DNA from: an uncultured Holophaga sp.
GTDB taxonomy: Bacteria; Acidobacteriota; Holophagae; Holophagales; Holophagaceae
NCBI RefSeq assembly: GCF_963677305.1
Contig: NZ_OY781925.1
Location: forward strand, 2,814,783 to 2,878,782
Reading direction: 5' to 3'
Length of the DNA stretch: 64,000 bases
The notes beneath the pieces were generated by a model. That model saw nothing but the letters and a program-made list of their open reading frames with translations. It was not told where the DNA came from and searched no databases. Made by a program: the position numbers and the translations under genes. Of the stretch, positions 24,717 through 34,546 are shown one piece after another (position 1 is the first letter of the stretch; the number at the start of each line of letters is the position of its first letter).

Positions 24717-24817
24717 CGTATCCAAGCAGCATGGTTCCTGGTTAAGACGAATCGGGGTGCCTACCCCCTCAAAGAATTCCCGGACGCAGTGCCACATCTG
24801 CTACCATGGGGGACACC

Positions 24818-24849
24818 GCGCCTCGACCCACCGAGGCGCCCATTTTTTT
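24818..24849 (+). terminator. Orphan intrinsic terminator in the greA leader
   Basis: GCGCCTCG and CGAGGCGC form a perfect eight-base-pair stem with a six-base loop, then a run of seven T residues. It points toward greA, and no plus-strand gene ends before it. A TACCAT element at 24802 could be the -10 of a greA promoter, so transcripts would be about 35 bases long when terminated. Confidence 0.7.
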
Positions 24850-24932
24850 AGGCCTTTTCGACCCGCCACCACCCTCACGCTGGTGCCGGTTTCCTCCACG
24901 TCGCGGCAAGCGCCGTTCACTCCGGAACTCCC

Positions 24933-25400
24933 ATGCCCAAGCACGTACTCGCCAAGCTCGAGGCCGAACTCAAGGACCTCAGGCACGCCCTGCTCGTGGA
25001 CATCCCGAAGGAGATCGCCTCCGCGGCCTCCCAGGGCGACCTCTCCGAGAACGCGGAATACGAACAGGCCCTGGCCAAGCGGGACATGTTCCAGGCCAAG
25101 GTCGTGGCCATGGAGAAGCGGATCGCCGAGATCGCCAGCCTGGACATCACCCGGCTCCCCAAGGACAAGGTGGCCTATGGGAGCCGGGTGACCCTCCTGG
25201 ACCTGGACTCCGACAAAGAAGTAACCTATCGACTGGTACTTCCCGAAGAGCTGGGTGCGGGTTCCGAGCTCCTCAGCATCAGCTCCCCCATCGGCATGGC
25301 CCTGGTTGGCCTGGAAGAGGGCGCCGAGGTCAGCATCCGGATCCCCGCCGGCAGCAAGCGCTTTGAAGTCCTCGAGTTGACCACCATCCACGACCAATAG
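24933..25400 (+). CDS. greA: Transcription elongation factor GreA
   Basis: Rescues backtracked RNA polymerase by stimulating transcript cleavage. The 155-residue protein has the antiparallel coiled coil (~1-75) with the tip motif GDLSENAEYEQAL carrying the two acidic catalytic residues (DLSENAEY). The C-terminal FKBP-like domain includes VAYGSRVTLLDLD and SSPIGMALVGLEEGAEV. Length is normal. clpX follows after 24 bases. The 5' leader contains an orphan terminator. Confidence 0.95.
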   Translation: MPKHVLAKLEAELKDLRHALLVDIPKEIASAASQGDLSENAEYEQALAKRDMFQAKVVAMEKRIAEIASLDITRLPKDKVAYGSRVTLLDLDSDKEVTYRLVLPEELGAGSELLSISSPIGMALVGLEEGAEVSIRIPAGSKRFEVLELTTIHDQ

Positions 25401-25424
25401 ACATCTGATCTGCCTGGAGACGCC

Positions 25425-26675
25425 ATGACCAAACCCAAGCGGGAACAAAAGTGCGACTTCTGCGGCAAGGCCCCCCACGAGGTGGAACAGCTTCTGGCGG
25501 GACCCACGGCCTACATCTGCAATGAGTGCGTCGAACAGGGCCAGCTCCAGCTGCGCATGAGCCGCCAGGGCGGCAAGGGTTCGGACGCCCACCGGACCCG
25601 TCTGGCCAAGCCCCAGGAGATCAAGGCCTTCCTGGATGACTATGTCATCGGCCAGGAGGCCGCCAAGAAGCGCCTGGCCGTGGCGGTCTACAACCACTAC
25701 AAGCGCATCATGGTCCCCCGCAAGGCCCTCGGCTCCGCCGCCGAGGTGGAGCTCGCCAAGAGCAACATCCTCCTCATCGGCCCCACGGGCACGGGCAAGA
25801 CCCTGCTCGCCCAGACCCTGGCCAAGTTCCTGGATGTGCCCCTGGCCATGGCCGATGCCACCACCCTCACCGAGGCCGGCTACGTTGGCGAGGACGTGGA
25901 GAACATCCTCACCAAGCTCCTCCAGGCGGCCAACTATGATCTAGAGCGCGCCCAGCGCGGCATCGTCTTCATCGACGAGATCGACAAGGTGGGCCGCAAG
26001 AGCGAGAACCCCTCCATCACCCGGGATGTGAGCGGCGAGGGTGTCCAGCAGGCCCTTCTGAAGCTGGTGGAAGGTACCGTCGCCAATGTGCCCCCCCAGG
26101 GCGGGCGCAAACACCCACACCAGGAGTTCATCCAGGTGGACACCACCAACATCCTCTTCATCTGCGGCGGAGCCTTCGTGGGCATCGACGACATCGTCAA
26201 GCAGCGGGTCCGCGCCAAGGCGGTGGGCTTCGGCGCCAAGCCCAACAGCAAGATGGAGAAGGAGGACTACCTCAAGCAGGTGGAACCCGAAGACATCGTC
26301 AAGTTCGGCCTGATCCCCGAACTGGTGGGCCGCCTCCCGGTCCTGGCCACCCTGGACCCCCTGGACCGCGAGGCCCTGGTGCGGATCCTCACCCAGCCCA
26401 AGAACGCGCTCACCAAGCAGTTCGCCAAGCTGCTGGACATGGACAACGTGGAGCTCTCCTTCGAGGATGCCGCCCTGGAGGCCATCGCCGACCAGGCCAT
26501 GGCCCGCAAGCTGGGTGCCCGCGGCCTCCGCTCCATGATGGAGCAGATCCTCCTGGAGCCCATGTTCGATCTCCCCAGCGAGGACCGGACCACCAAGGCC
26601 CCTCTGCGGATCACCCGCGAACGGGTGCTGGAGGTGCTGGGCCTGCCCCCCGAAGAGGTCCAGGCCGCCGGCTGA
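25425..26675 (+). CDS. clpX: ATP-dependent Clp protease ATPase subunit ClpX
   Basis: AAA+ unfoldase that feeds ClpP. The 416-residue protein opens with the ClpX zinc domain (CDFCGK... CNEC, residues ~10-33), then Walker [19 protein letters not shown] (near 120), Walker [10 protein letters not shown], sensor [12 protein letters not shown], the pore-loop region [18 protein letters not shown], and the sensor 2 [12 protein letters not shown]. Length is standard. clpP is not adjacent (greA is upstream), so the usual tig-clpP-clpX order is broken here. Confidence 0.97.
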   Translation: MTKPKREQKCDFCGKAPHEVEQLLAGPTAYICNECVEQGQLQLRMSRQGGKGSDAHRTRLAKPQEIKAFLDDYVIGQEAAKKRLAVAVYNHYKRIMVPRKALGSAAEVELAKSNILLIGPTGTGKTLLAQTLAKFLDVPLAMADATTLTEAGYVGEDVENILTKLLQAANYDLERAQRGIVFIDEIDKVGRKSENPSITRDVSGEGVQQALLKLVEGTVANVPPQGGRKHPHQEFIQVDTTNILFICGGAFVGIDDIVKQRVRAKAVGFGAKPNSKMEKEDYLKQVEPEDIVKFGLIPELVGRLPVLATLDPLDREALVRILTQPKNALTKQFAKLLDMDNVELSFEDAALEAIADQAMARKLGARGLRSMMEQILLEPMFDLPSEDRTTKAPLRITRERVLEVLGLPPEEVQAAG

Positions 26676-26696
26676 ACCACGCACGACACCCCGGAG

Positions 26697-26728
26697 AGGG
26701 CGGGACCGGAGCATTCCGGGCCCGCCCT
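26697..26728 (+). terminator. Hairpin after clpX
   Basis: AGGGCGGG-A-CCGGA pairs with TCCGG-G-CCCGCCCT around a GCAT loop (13 pairs, one mismatch). Only TTCC follows, so the T tract is poor, but stability is high and the position 20 bases after the stop suits a terminator. Confidence 0.55.
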
Positions 26729-26829
26729 TCCTGCATCCAGACTCTTGCAAAGGCTAGGCCCGGTCGCGTCCTGTAACCCGGGGACCACAGCATCCCAAGG
26801 TCATTTCTGCGCGATGGGGGAGTGACTTC

Positions 26830-26911
26830 CTCGCAATAATAAACAAGAAATCAAGTTTACAATTATTGAAATTATTTGCATTAGAATTATTTTTCTGCAT
26901 CTGATTTCAAA
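26830..26911. promoter_or_regulatory. AT-rich island upstream of the Tat phosphoesterase
   Basis: In the 305 bases between clpX and the phosphoesterase, about 80 bases are strongly AT-rich. The heptamer AATTATT occurs three times (26861, 26870, 26885). I see no convincing -35/-10 pair and no Pho-box repeat. The rest of the gap holds only the clpX hairpin. Confidence 0.35.
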
Positions 26912-26980
26912 TACCGGCAACACCCTGGACACACCGAGCCGGGAAAGTCATGGACATCCCCATTTCCCAAAGGATGGACC

Positions 26981-28903
26981 ATGACCGACTCCAAGAAGCC
27001 CGAGAGTGAAGCCCAGCAGGGTCTCGACCGCCGACACTTCCTCAAGCTCTCCGCCCTCGGCCTGGGGGCGGCAGCCATCCCAGCCGCCCTCACCACCGCC
27101 TGCGGCGGGGCCTCGGATTCGGTGAGCAGCAGCGCGACCAAAGCCTCCGGCATCCCCAGCTCCAGCGCCTGGAAGTTCGCGGTGCTGGGCGACTCCCAGT
27201 GGCTCGCCACGGATGACGGGAAGAACCCCAACACCAGCGCCGTGGGCCTCTATCAGCAGATGAACGCCACCTTCATCGCCGAGGGCGTCAAGTTCGTGGT
27301 CCAGGTGGGCGATCTGGCGGACAAGGCCTCGGGGACCAGCACGGAGGCTGGCTACAGCACCACCGGCACGGTCTGCGAAGACACCCGGGGACTCTTCGCC
27401 CAAGCCCTCTACAACGCCGGCATCGGCTTCTTCCCCTGCCGCGGCAACCACGACAGCAGCGCCGCCACGGCCACGGAGTTCATCGCCATCTTCCCCCAGA
27501 CCCAGACCGGTGTCATGAATGACGCCACGGTCTTCAACACCGTGAACAGCAACTATGCCGGAAGCGGAGGCTACGCGGCTGACCAGAGCACCCAACCCGC
27601 CCCCAGCCGCAGCAACACCAGCACCTTCACTCTGGGCAGCAACTTCAGCAGCATCGGAGCCCCCTCGGACAACCTTCTGGGCCTTTCCTACGGCTTCGAT
27701 TACAGCAATGCCCGCCTAGTCTTCATCGACCAGTTCGCCACAGCCGACGGCAACGGACCGGATGGCAACACGTACAGCATCGACACCACTGCCGGGCTCC
27801 AGCAGACCTGGATCAGCAGCACCCTGAGCAGCAGGACCGACGGCACCCATGCCTTTGTCTTCTCCCACAAAGGGCTGATCACCCAGCAGCATGTCGATGT
27901 GCTCTTCGGGGAGTGTCCCGCGGATGCCGACTTCGCCGCCGCCGCCAATACCACCAATGGCACCGCCGCCAAGACCATCGTCGGTTCGCCCAGCCTGAAT
28001 GCCTTCATCCGGAGCATGGCCGACAACGATGCCCGCATCTACTTCTGCGGCCACGACCACATCCATAACCGTTCCATCGTCAAGACCACGGACAGTGGCA
28101 CCGCCGCCCAGGTCACCCACATCCTGACCCAGTCCGTCAGCTCCAAGTTCTACACCCCCAATGAGAACAACGCCTACGGCAATGGCAATGTCACCCCCTG
28201 CACCTCCAACGATGCCTACTTCTGCGGGGGCAAGCGGCAGACCCAGCTGAGCCAGGAGGTCTACACCGTCGGCTTCTACATCGTGACGGTCGATGGGGCC
28301 AATGTAACGGTGGACTACTACTCCGCCCCCGCCTATCCCAGCTACGACAGCTCCACCGAGAACAAGATCACGACGACGCCCACCCTGAACTGGACCAAGC
28401 GGGAGAGCAGCGGCTACAGCCTGAACGGACAGCAGTTCGTCCTGGCCAATGGCGCGGACCTCAGCTCTGTGGCTGACACCGGCCCCTCTGGGACGAAGAT
28501 GTCCATCCTGGACGGCTCGGCCTACAACCCCAACTCCGATCAGAGCGGGCGGACCTTCTACTGCGATGTGAACACCGGCTGGTACACCAAGACCTCCACC
28601 ACCGACGGCGACATCCTCATGCTCTGGGGCCTCCAAGGGGTCCTGGGCAGTGAGCAGACCGGCACCTACGTCCTCTCCATGAGCTACAACACCTACTCCA
28701 GCTCCCTGGCTCTGGCCACCACCGACTCGGACGGTAACTGGGTCAAGGCTGCGGATGCCACCTTCAGCGGCAGCGCCACTGCGGTCACGGGAGCCTGGAA
28801 CAGCAGCTACGGGGTCGGCACTTACGGCATCGACACCAGCAGCAAGACCGTCTGGGCCGTACTCGACTACGCCGGCACCTTTGCCGTGGTCAAGGGCCTG
28901 TAG
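26981..28903 (+). CDS. Tat-exported metallophosphoesterase, probable lipoprotein
   Basis: A 640-residue secreted phosphatase-like protein. The N-terminus has a twin-arginine signal, DRRHFLKLSALGLGAAA, ending in a lipobox-like LTTAC-GG, so a lipid anchor is possible. Calcineurin-like metal motifs follow in order: VLGDSQW, VGDLADK, CRGNHDSS, FSHKGL and FCGHDHIHN, which together form a di-metal site. The region from ~470 on is a Ser/Thr/Gly-rich beta domain of unknown role. Substrate unknown. tatA and tatC follow directly, which suits a Tat substrate encoded with its own translocase parts. Confidence 0.88.
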   Translation: MTDSKKPESEAQQGLDRRHFLKLSALGLGAAAIPAALTTACGGASDSVSSSATKASGIPSSSAWKFAVLGDSQWLATDDGKNPNTSAVGLYQQMNATFIAEGVKFVVQVGDLADKASGTSTEAGYSTTGTVCEDTRGLFAQALYNAGIGFFPCRGNHDSSAATATEFIAIFPQTQTGVMNDATVFNTVNSNYAGSGGYAADQSTQPAPSRSNTSTFTLGSNFSSIGAPSDNLLGLSYGFDYSNARLVFIDQFATADGNGPDGNTYSIDTTAGLQQTWISSTLSSRTDGTHAFVFSHKGLITQQHVDVLFGECPADADFAAAANTTNGTAAKTIVGSPSLNAFIRSMADNDARIYFCGHDHIHNRSIVKTTDSGTAAQVTHILTQSVSSKFYTPNENNAYGNGNVTPCTSNDAYFCGGKRQTQLSQEVYTVGFYIVTVDGANVTVDYYSAPAYPSYDSSTENKITTTPTLNWTKRESSGYSLNGQQFVLANGADLSSVADTGPSGTKMSILDGSAYNPNSDQSGRTFYCDVNTGWYTKTSTTDGDILMLWGLQGVLGSEQTGTYVLSMSYNTYSSSLALATTDSDGNWVKAADATFSGSATAVTGAWNSSYGVGTYGIDTSSKTVWAVLDYAGTFAVVKGL

Positions 28904-28956
28904 GCCATTCCAAACGACCGGGCGGCGGTGCCGCCCTTCATTCACGAGGTGAACCC

Positions 28957-29124
28957 ATGGGCAACCTGGGCATTACGGAAATCCTTCTCATCGGCGGCGC
29001 GCTCCTGCTCTTCTTCGGCCCCAGCCGGCTCCCCGAGCTTGGCAAGTCCCTGGGCCGCAGCATCCATGAGTTCAAGAAGGCCGGCAAGGAGCTGACCGCC
29101 GACGTCACCAAAGAGCAGGCCTGA
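28957..29124 (+). CDS. tatA: Sec-independent protein translocase TatA
   Basis: Pore-forming component of the twin-arginine system. Only 55 residues: one N-terminal membrane helix (ITEILLIGGALLLFFGP), the conserved FG-P hinge, and an amphipathic helix LPELGKSLGRSIHEFKKAGKEL. The acidic C-terminal tail is nearly absent. GAGGTG lies just before the ATG. It sits 53 bases after the Tat substrate gene and about 80 bases before tatC. No separate tatB is present, so TatA probably acts in a minimal TatAC system. Confidence 0.93.
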   Translation: MGNLGITEILLIGGALLLFFGPSRLPELGKSLGRSIHEFKKAGKELTADVTKEQA

Positions 29125-29136
29125 TCCTCCACCACA

Positions 29137-29182
29137 GCGGACCGCGGACGGAGTCCCCCTGGGATTCCGCACCGCGGTCCGC
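29137..29182 (+). repeat. Strong hairpin between tatA and tatC
   Basis: GCGGACCGCGG (29137) and its exact complement (29172) give an 11-base-pair GC-rich stem, extended by TCCG pairs near a loop of about ten bases. No T tract follows. It may block 3' exonucleases and so raise tatA over tatC. Confidence 0.6.
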
Positions 29183-29205
29183 CTCTACCTTCAAGGAAGG
29201 GCCCC

Positions 29206-30048
29206 TTGTCCGACCCCAAACCCTCCCCCGATCACATGAACCTCTGGGAGCACCTCCAGGAGCTGAGGGTGCGCCTGGTCCACGCCGTAGCGGCCGTGGG
29301 GGTGGCCTTCGCCCTCACCTACAGCTTCCCCTTCGGACTCCAGGACCATGTCCGCTTCCTGAAGGGGGTCCAGCCCTTCCGCTTCACCCTGTGGCACTGG
29401 GCCCAGGCCCCCTTCCTGCAGGCCATGGCCCGGCAGACCGGACAGCCCATCAACGCACTCCAGCCCTGGGCTTTCACCGACCTGGCCGAGCCCTTCTTCA
29501 GCCTCATGCGCCTGAGCTTCTGGGCAGCGGTCTTCCTCAGCGCTCCCTACATCTTCTACCAGCTCTGGCTCTTCATCCGCCCTGCCCTCCATGCCCGGGA
29601 GAGGCGCTTCGCCCTGCCCTTCATCATCGCCACCAGTCTGATGTTCGTGCTGGGAGCCATCTTCGCCTACTTCCAGGCCTTCAACTTCCTGGGTGACATT
29701 CTCTTCCAGGAGGCCCAGGCCGCCGGACTGAGGGCGAACCTCCATGCCAAGGCCTATCTGGATCTCTTCCTCTACACCCTTCTGACCCTGGGGCTGATGT
29801 TCGAACTCCCTGTCCTGGCATGGTTCCTGGCCCGATTCCGGATCATCAGCGCCCGCACCATGCTCCACTATTGGCGCCATGCCTCGGTCGGAATCATCGT
29901 GGCCAGCGCCTTCCTGACCCCTGGCGATGTCGTGGTGACCACGATCTTCTTCAGCGCTGTGCTCTTCGCCCTTTATTTTGTCTCCATGGGGGTGGCCTGG
30001 ATGGCAGAGCCCGCGGCAGAGCCGGAGTGCAGGGGTGGGGACGCGTGA
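29206..30048 (+). CDS. tatC: Sec-independent protein translocase TatC
   Basis: Six-helix membrane receptor for twin-arginine signals. The 280-residue protein starts with NLWEHLQELRVRLVHAV (the substrate-contact motif with HLxELRxR), then six hydrophobic helices, FYQLWLFIRPALHARERR with the conserved cytoplasmic loop, FELPVLAWFLARF and ASAFLTPGDVVV. The start is the TTG at 29206. It is a little longer than E. coli TatC because of a larger first periplasmic loop (~55-100). Together with tatA it serves the upstream phosphoesterase. Confidence 0.94.
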   Translation: MSDPKPSPDHMNLWEHLQELRVRLVHAVAAVGVAFALTYSFPFGLQDHVRFLKGVQPFRFTLWHWAQAPFLQAMARQTGQPINALQPWAFTDLAEPFFSLMRLSFWAAVFLSAPYIFYQLWLFIRPALHARERRFALPFIIATSLMFVLGAIFAYFQAFNFLGDILFQEAQAAGLRANLHAKAYLDLFLYTLLTLGLMFELPVLAWFLARFRIISARTMLHYWRHASVGIIVASAFLTPGDVVVTTIFFSAVLFALYFVSMGVAWMAEPAAEPECRGGDA

Positions 30049-30091
30049 AGACAAATACTCATAAAATTTGACATGAACCCATATTCCTTCT

Positions 30092-30120
30092 TTGTGAATC
30101 GATAAAAATTACTCCATATT
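30092..30120 (+). promoter_or_regulatory. Possible promoter of the small ORF and OFA transporter
   Basis: TTGTGA (30092) and CATATT (30115) are 17 bases apart in an AT-rich stretch, which would start transcription near 30127. The match is moderate. Confidence 0.35.
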
Positions 30121-30152
30121 GAGACTTGATTTCAATTTGGAGGATTGGTCTC

Positions 30153-30215
30153 ATGAACCCATCGGGGGCAGCACCAGACCCATATCCAGGGCTGGAAGCC
30201 GTGTCTCCCGATTGA
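30153..30215 (+). CDS. Possible 20-residue leader ORF before the OFA transporter
   Basis: A short frame MNPSGAAPDPYPGLEAVSPD preceded by GGAGG nine bases upstream, a better ribosome binding site than that of the next gene. It stops seven bases before the transporter ATG, so it may couple or gate transporter translation. It has five prolines in 20 codons, including two Asp-Pro/Tyr-Pro pairs. No homology can be claimed, and expression is unproven. Confidence 0.35.
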   Translation: MNPSGAAPDPYPGLEAVSPD

Positions 30216-30222
30216 GGCTTCC

Positions 30223-31512
30223 ATGAAGAACAGATGGCTGATTGCGGCGGCGGCCGTGGGGATCCATGCATCCCTTGGCTCGGTCTACGCCTGGAGTGTT
30301 TTCAAGGCACCCTTCGTCAAGACCTTCGGTTGGTCCCAGGTGCAGGCGGGCATGCCCTTCGGCCTCGCGATCTTCGTGCTCGGCACCTCCGCCGCCTTCA
30401 TGGGCCACGTGGTCGAGCGCAAGGGGCCCCGCTTCGCCGGGCTCGTCGCGGCCTTCTTCTGGGCCCTGGGCCTGCTGTCCTGCGGGGTGGTGACCTCCCA
30501 CTACGTGCAGGACAACCACCTGCGGATGTGGCTGCTCAATGGCTCCGCCGTGGTGGCGGGCATCGGGCTCGGCACCGGTTACGTCACTCCCGTCTCCACC
30601 CTGATGAAGTGGTTCCCGGACCGCCGCGGCCTCGCTGCGGGGCTCGCCATCATGGGCTTCGGCCTGGGTGCCCTCTTCGGCGCCCCCATCATGGGGCGCC
30701 TCATCCAGACCCAGGGCATCGCCACCACTTTCTCGATCCTGGCGGTGGCCTACCTGGTCATCATGCTGGCCTCGGCCCTATACCTCGCCCCCCCGCCCAC
30801 CGGGTGGAAGCCCGCTGGCTTCGAAGCCTCTGTGGCCCTCGGCAAGATCAAGGCCCCCATGGAGATCATGCCCATGGACGCCAACCAGGCCATCCGCACC
30901 TGGGCCTTCTATGGCCTGTGGCTCATGATGTTCATCAACATCACCTGCGGCATCGCCATCCTGTCGGTGGCCTCTCCCCTGGCCCAGGAGGTCACGGGCA
31001 TGAACCCCATGGCCGCCGCCGCCCTGGTGGGTGCCATCGGCCTCTTCAACGGGGCCGGACGCATCGGCTGGGCCTCGCTCTCCGATCGCCTGGGCAGACC
31101 CAACACCTTCCTGGCCTTCTTCATCCTCCAGGTGCTGCTCTTCTGGCTGCTGCCCTCGCTCCGGCAGGTCCTGCTCTTCCAGATCGCCCTCTACCTGATC
31201 ATGACCTGCTATGGCGGCGGATTCGCCACCCTGCCCGCCTACATCGGGGACATCTTCGGCACCCGCCAGGTCAGCGCCATCCACGGCTACGTCCTCACCT
31301 CCTGGGCCATGGCCGGCCTAGTGGGGTCCGGGGTGGCGTCCTTCCTGCGCCAGTCCACGGGCAGCTACGCTATGATGAACCGCATCTTCGCCGTGGTCTT
31401 CCTGCTGGCCACAGGCCTCTCCCTGGCCATGCGCGCCTATGTGCGCCGCTCCCTCAAGCGCCAAGCCGATCCAGCCTCCCTGGCCCCCGCCATCTCCGGG
31501 GAACCCGCCTAG
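30223..31512 (+). CDS. OFA-family MFS transporter (oxalate/formate-type antiporter)
   Basis: A 429-residue 12-helix carrier. OFA features are the start RWLIAAAAVGIHASLGSVYAWSVF, GLGTGYVTPVSTLMKWFPDRRGLAAG between helices 4 and 5, and GLFNGAGRIGWASLSDRLGR between helices 8 and 9. The family moves oxalate, formate, pyruvate or other small carboxylates; the substrate here is not known. Preceded by a short ORF with a good ribosome binding site, and followed by a terminator shared with the AraC gene. Confidence 0.88.
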   Translation: MKNRWLIAAAAVGIHASLGSVYAWSVFKAPFVKTFGWSQVQAGMPFGLAIFVLGTSAAFMGHVVERKGPRFAGLVAAFFWALGLLSCGVVTSHYVQDNHLRMWLLNGSAVVAGIGLGTGYVTPVSTLMKWFPDRRGLAAGLAIMGFGLGALFGAPIMGRLIQTQGIATTFSILAVAYLVIMLASALYLAPPPTGWKPAGFEASVALGKIKAPMEIMPMDANQAIRTWAFYGLWLMMFINITCGIAILSVASPLAQEVTGMNPMAAAALVGAIGLFNGAGRIGWASLSDRLGRPNTFLAFFILQVLLFWLLPSLRQVLLFQIALYLIMTCYGGGFATLPAYIGDIFGTRQVSAIHGYVLTSWAMAGLVGSGVASFLRQSTGSYAMMNRIFAVVFLLATGLSLAMRAYVRRSLKRQADPASLAPAISGEPA

Positions 31513-31529
31513 CCGTAGCCCCGACCTCA

Positions 31530-31563
31530 GAAGACCCCAAGGCCTCCATGCCCTGGGGTCTTC
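31530..31563. terminator. Hairpin between OFA transporter and AraC gene
   Basis: GAAGACCCC and GGGGTCTTC make a perfect nine-base-pair stem around a 16-base loop, between convergent genes. T tracts are short, so termination in both directions is likely but not strong. Confidence 0.6.
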
Positions 31564-31582
31564 TGCCGTGTGCGGGCACCCA

Positions 31583-32521
31583 TCACTCCGCAGGTAGACC
31601 CCGGCGGCGCTCCGCGTCCCGCATGGGGGGTTCGCCAAAGTGGCGCTTGTAGTCCCGGCTGAAATGGGAGGCATCTTCATAGCCCACCCGGTAGCCCGCC
31701 TCGGCGGCGTCCAGGTCCTCGCTGAGGAGGAGGCGCTGGGCCTCCTGGAGCCGCAGATGCTTCAGATACTGCAGTGGGCTCATGGCCGTCACGGCCTTGA
31801 AGTGGGCGTGGAAGCCGGAAACGCTCATGCCCAGTTCCCGGGCCATCTGCTCGATGCGCAGAGGCCTCTGGAGATTCTGCCGCAGGATCTCCACCGCCCG
31901 GACCATGCGGTGGGCCTGTCCCCCGAAGGTGGCCAGGTGGAGCATCCGCCCCCCCTGAGCCCCCGTCAGCAGGCGGTACAGAATCTCCCGGATCACCAGG
32001 GGGGCGAGGATGCGGTACTCGCCGGGGCGCTCCAGCAGACGCACGAGGCGTAGACTGGCATCCAGCAGCTCGGGGTTCAGGGGACTCACATCCACCGCCC
32101 GGGTACTGGTCTCCACCTGGGAGGGCGCCAGCCCCGACTCCACGAACACAGAAGAGACGAGTCCGGGGTCCAGGGTAATCATCAGGTTGAGGAAGGGCTC
32201 CTCGGGGGAGGCCTCCACCACCCGGCTGCTCATGGGCACCCCCACGGTGCTGATCATGTAGTGGGCGGGATCGTAGCGGAAGGTGTCCTGGCCCAGGGTC
32301 AGGGCCTTGGCCCCCTGGGCGATCACGCAGAAGAGCGGGTGGTGGAAGCCGTGGGCCATGGGGGTCAGGCGGGAGCAGCGACCGAGAAGAAGGCCCGGCT
32401 GCACCTCGATCTTGCCGTCATGGGGCAACGCCCTGGCAATGCGCTCCGCCAGTTCCCTCCGATCCGCCTCCATGCGCGGAGTGGCGCGTGCAGTCGTCGT
32501 CTCATCCATGACTGGAAGCAT
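31583..32521 (-). CDS. AraC-family transcriptional regulator
   Basis: A 312-residue regulator with an N-terminal AraC_N domain (~20-190; GLLLGRCSRLTPMAHGFHHP, then VPMSSRVVEASPEEPFLNL) and two C-terminal helix-turn-helix motifs (IEQMARELGMSVSGFHAHFK and AGYRVGYEDASHFSRDYKRH). This AraC_N type is often found next to oxidoreductase genes it controls. The start at 32521 is preceded by GGGGAAG. Divergent from the SDR and, beyond it, an aldo-keto reductase and cupin protein, which are the likely targets. Confidence 0.9.
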   Translation of the reverse strand: MLPVMDETTTARATPRMEADRRELAERIARALPHDGKIEVQPGLLLGRCSRLTPMAHGFHHPLFCVIAQGAKALTLGQDTFRYDPAHYMISTVGVPMSSRVVEASPEEPFLNLMITLDPGLVSSVFVESGLAPSQVETSTRAVDVSPLNPELLDASLRLVRLLERPGEYRILAPLVIREILYRLLTGAQGGRMLHLATFGGQAHRMVRAVEILRQNLQRPLRIEQMARELGMSVSGFHAHFKAVTAMSPLQYLKHLRLQEAQRLLLSEDLDAAEAGYRVGYEDASHFSRDYKRHFGEPPMRDAERRRGLPAE

Positions 32522-32654
32522 AAGGGCTTCCCCGGGCCCCGGGGAGGCTTTTGGAGAATCCTGCAAGCAGCCTGGAGCTTTGTTCTATAAGCCTTATTCC
32601 CCCTGGTCATAGATTCCAGGGATGGGTGGGCGAGTCCCACCCGGGGAGTGGGTC

Positions 32655-34536
<1,882 letters not shown>

Positions 34537-34546
34537 AGGAGTCCGC

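Noticed and set aside
30068..30073. A perfect TTGACA downstream of tatC
   Set aside because: No -10-like element lies 15-19 bases away, so I preferred the TTGTGA/CATATT pair nearby.
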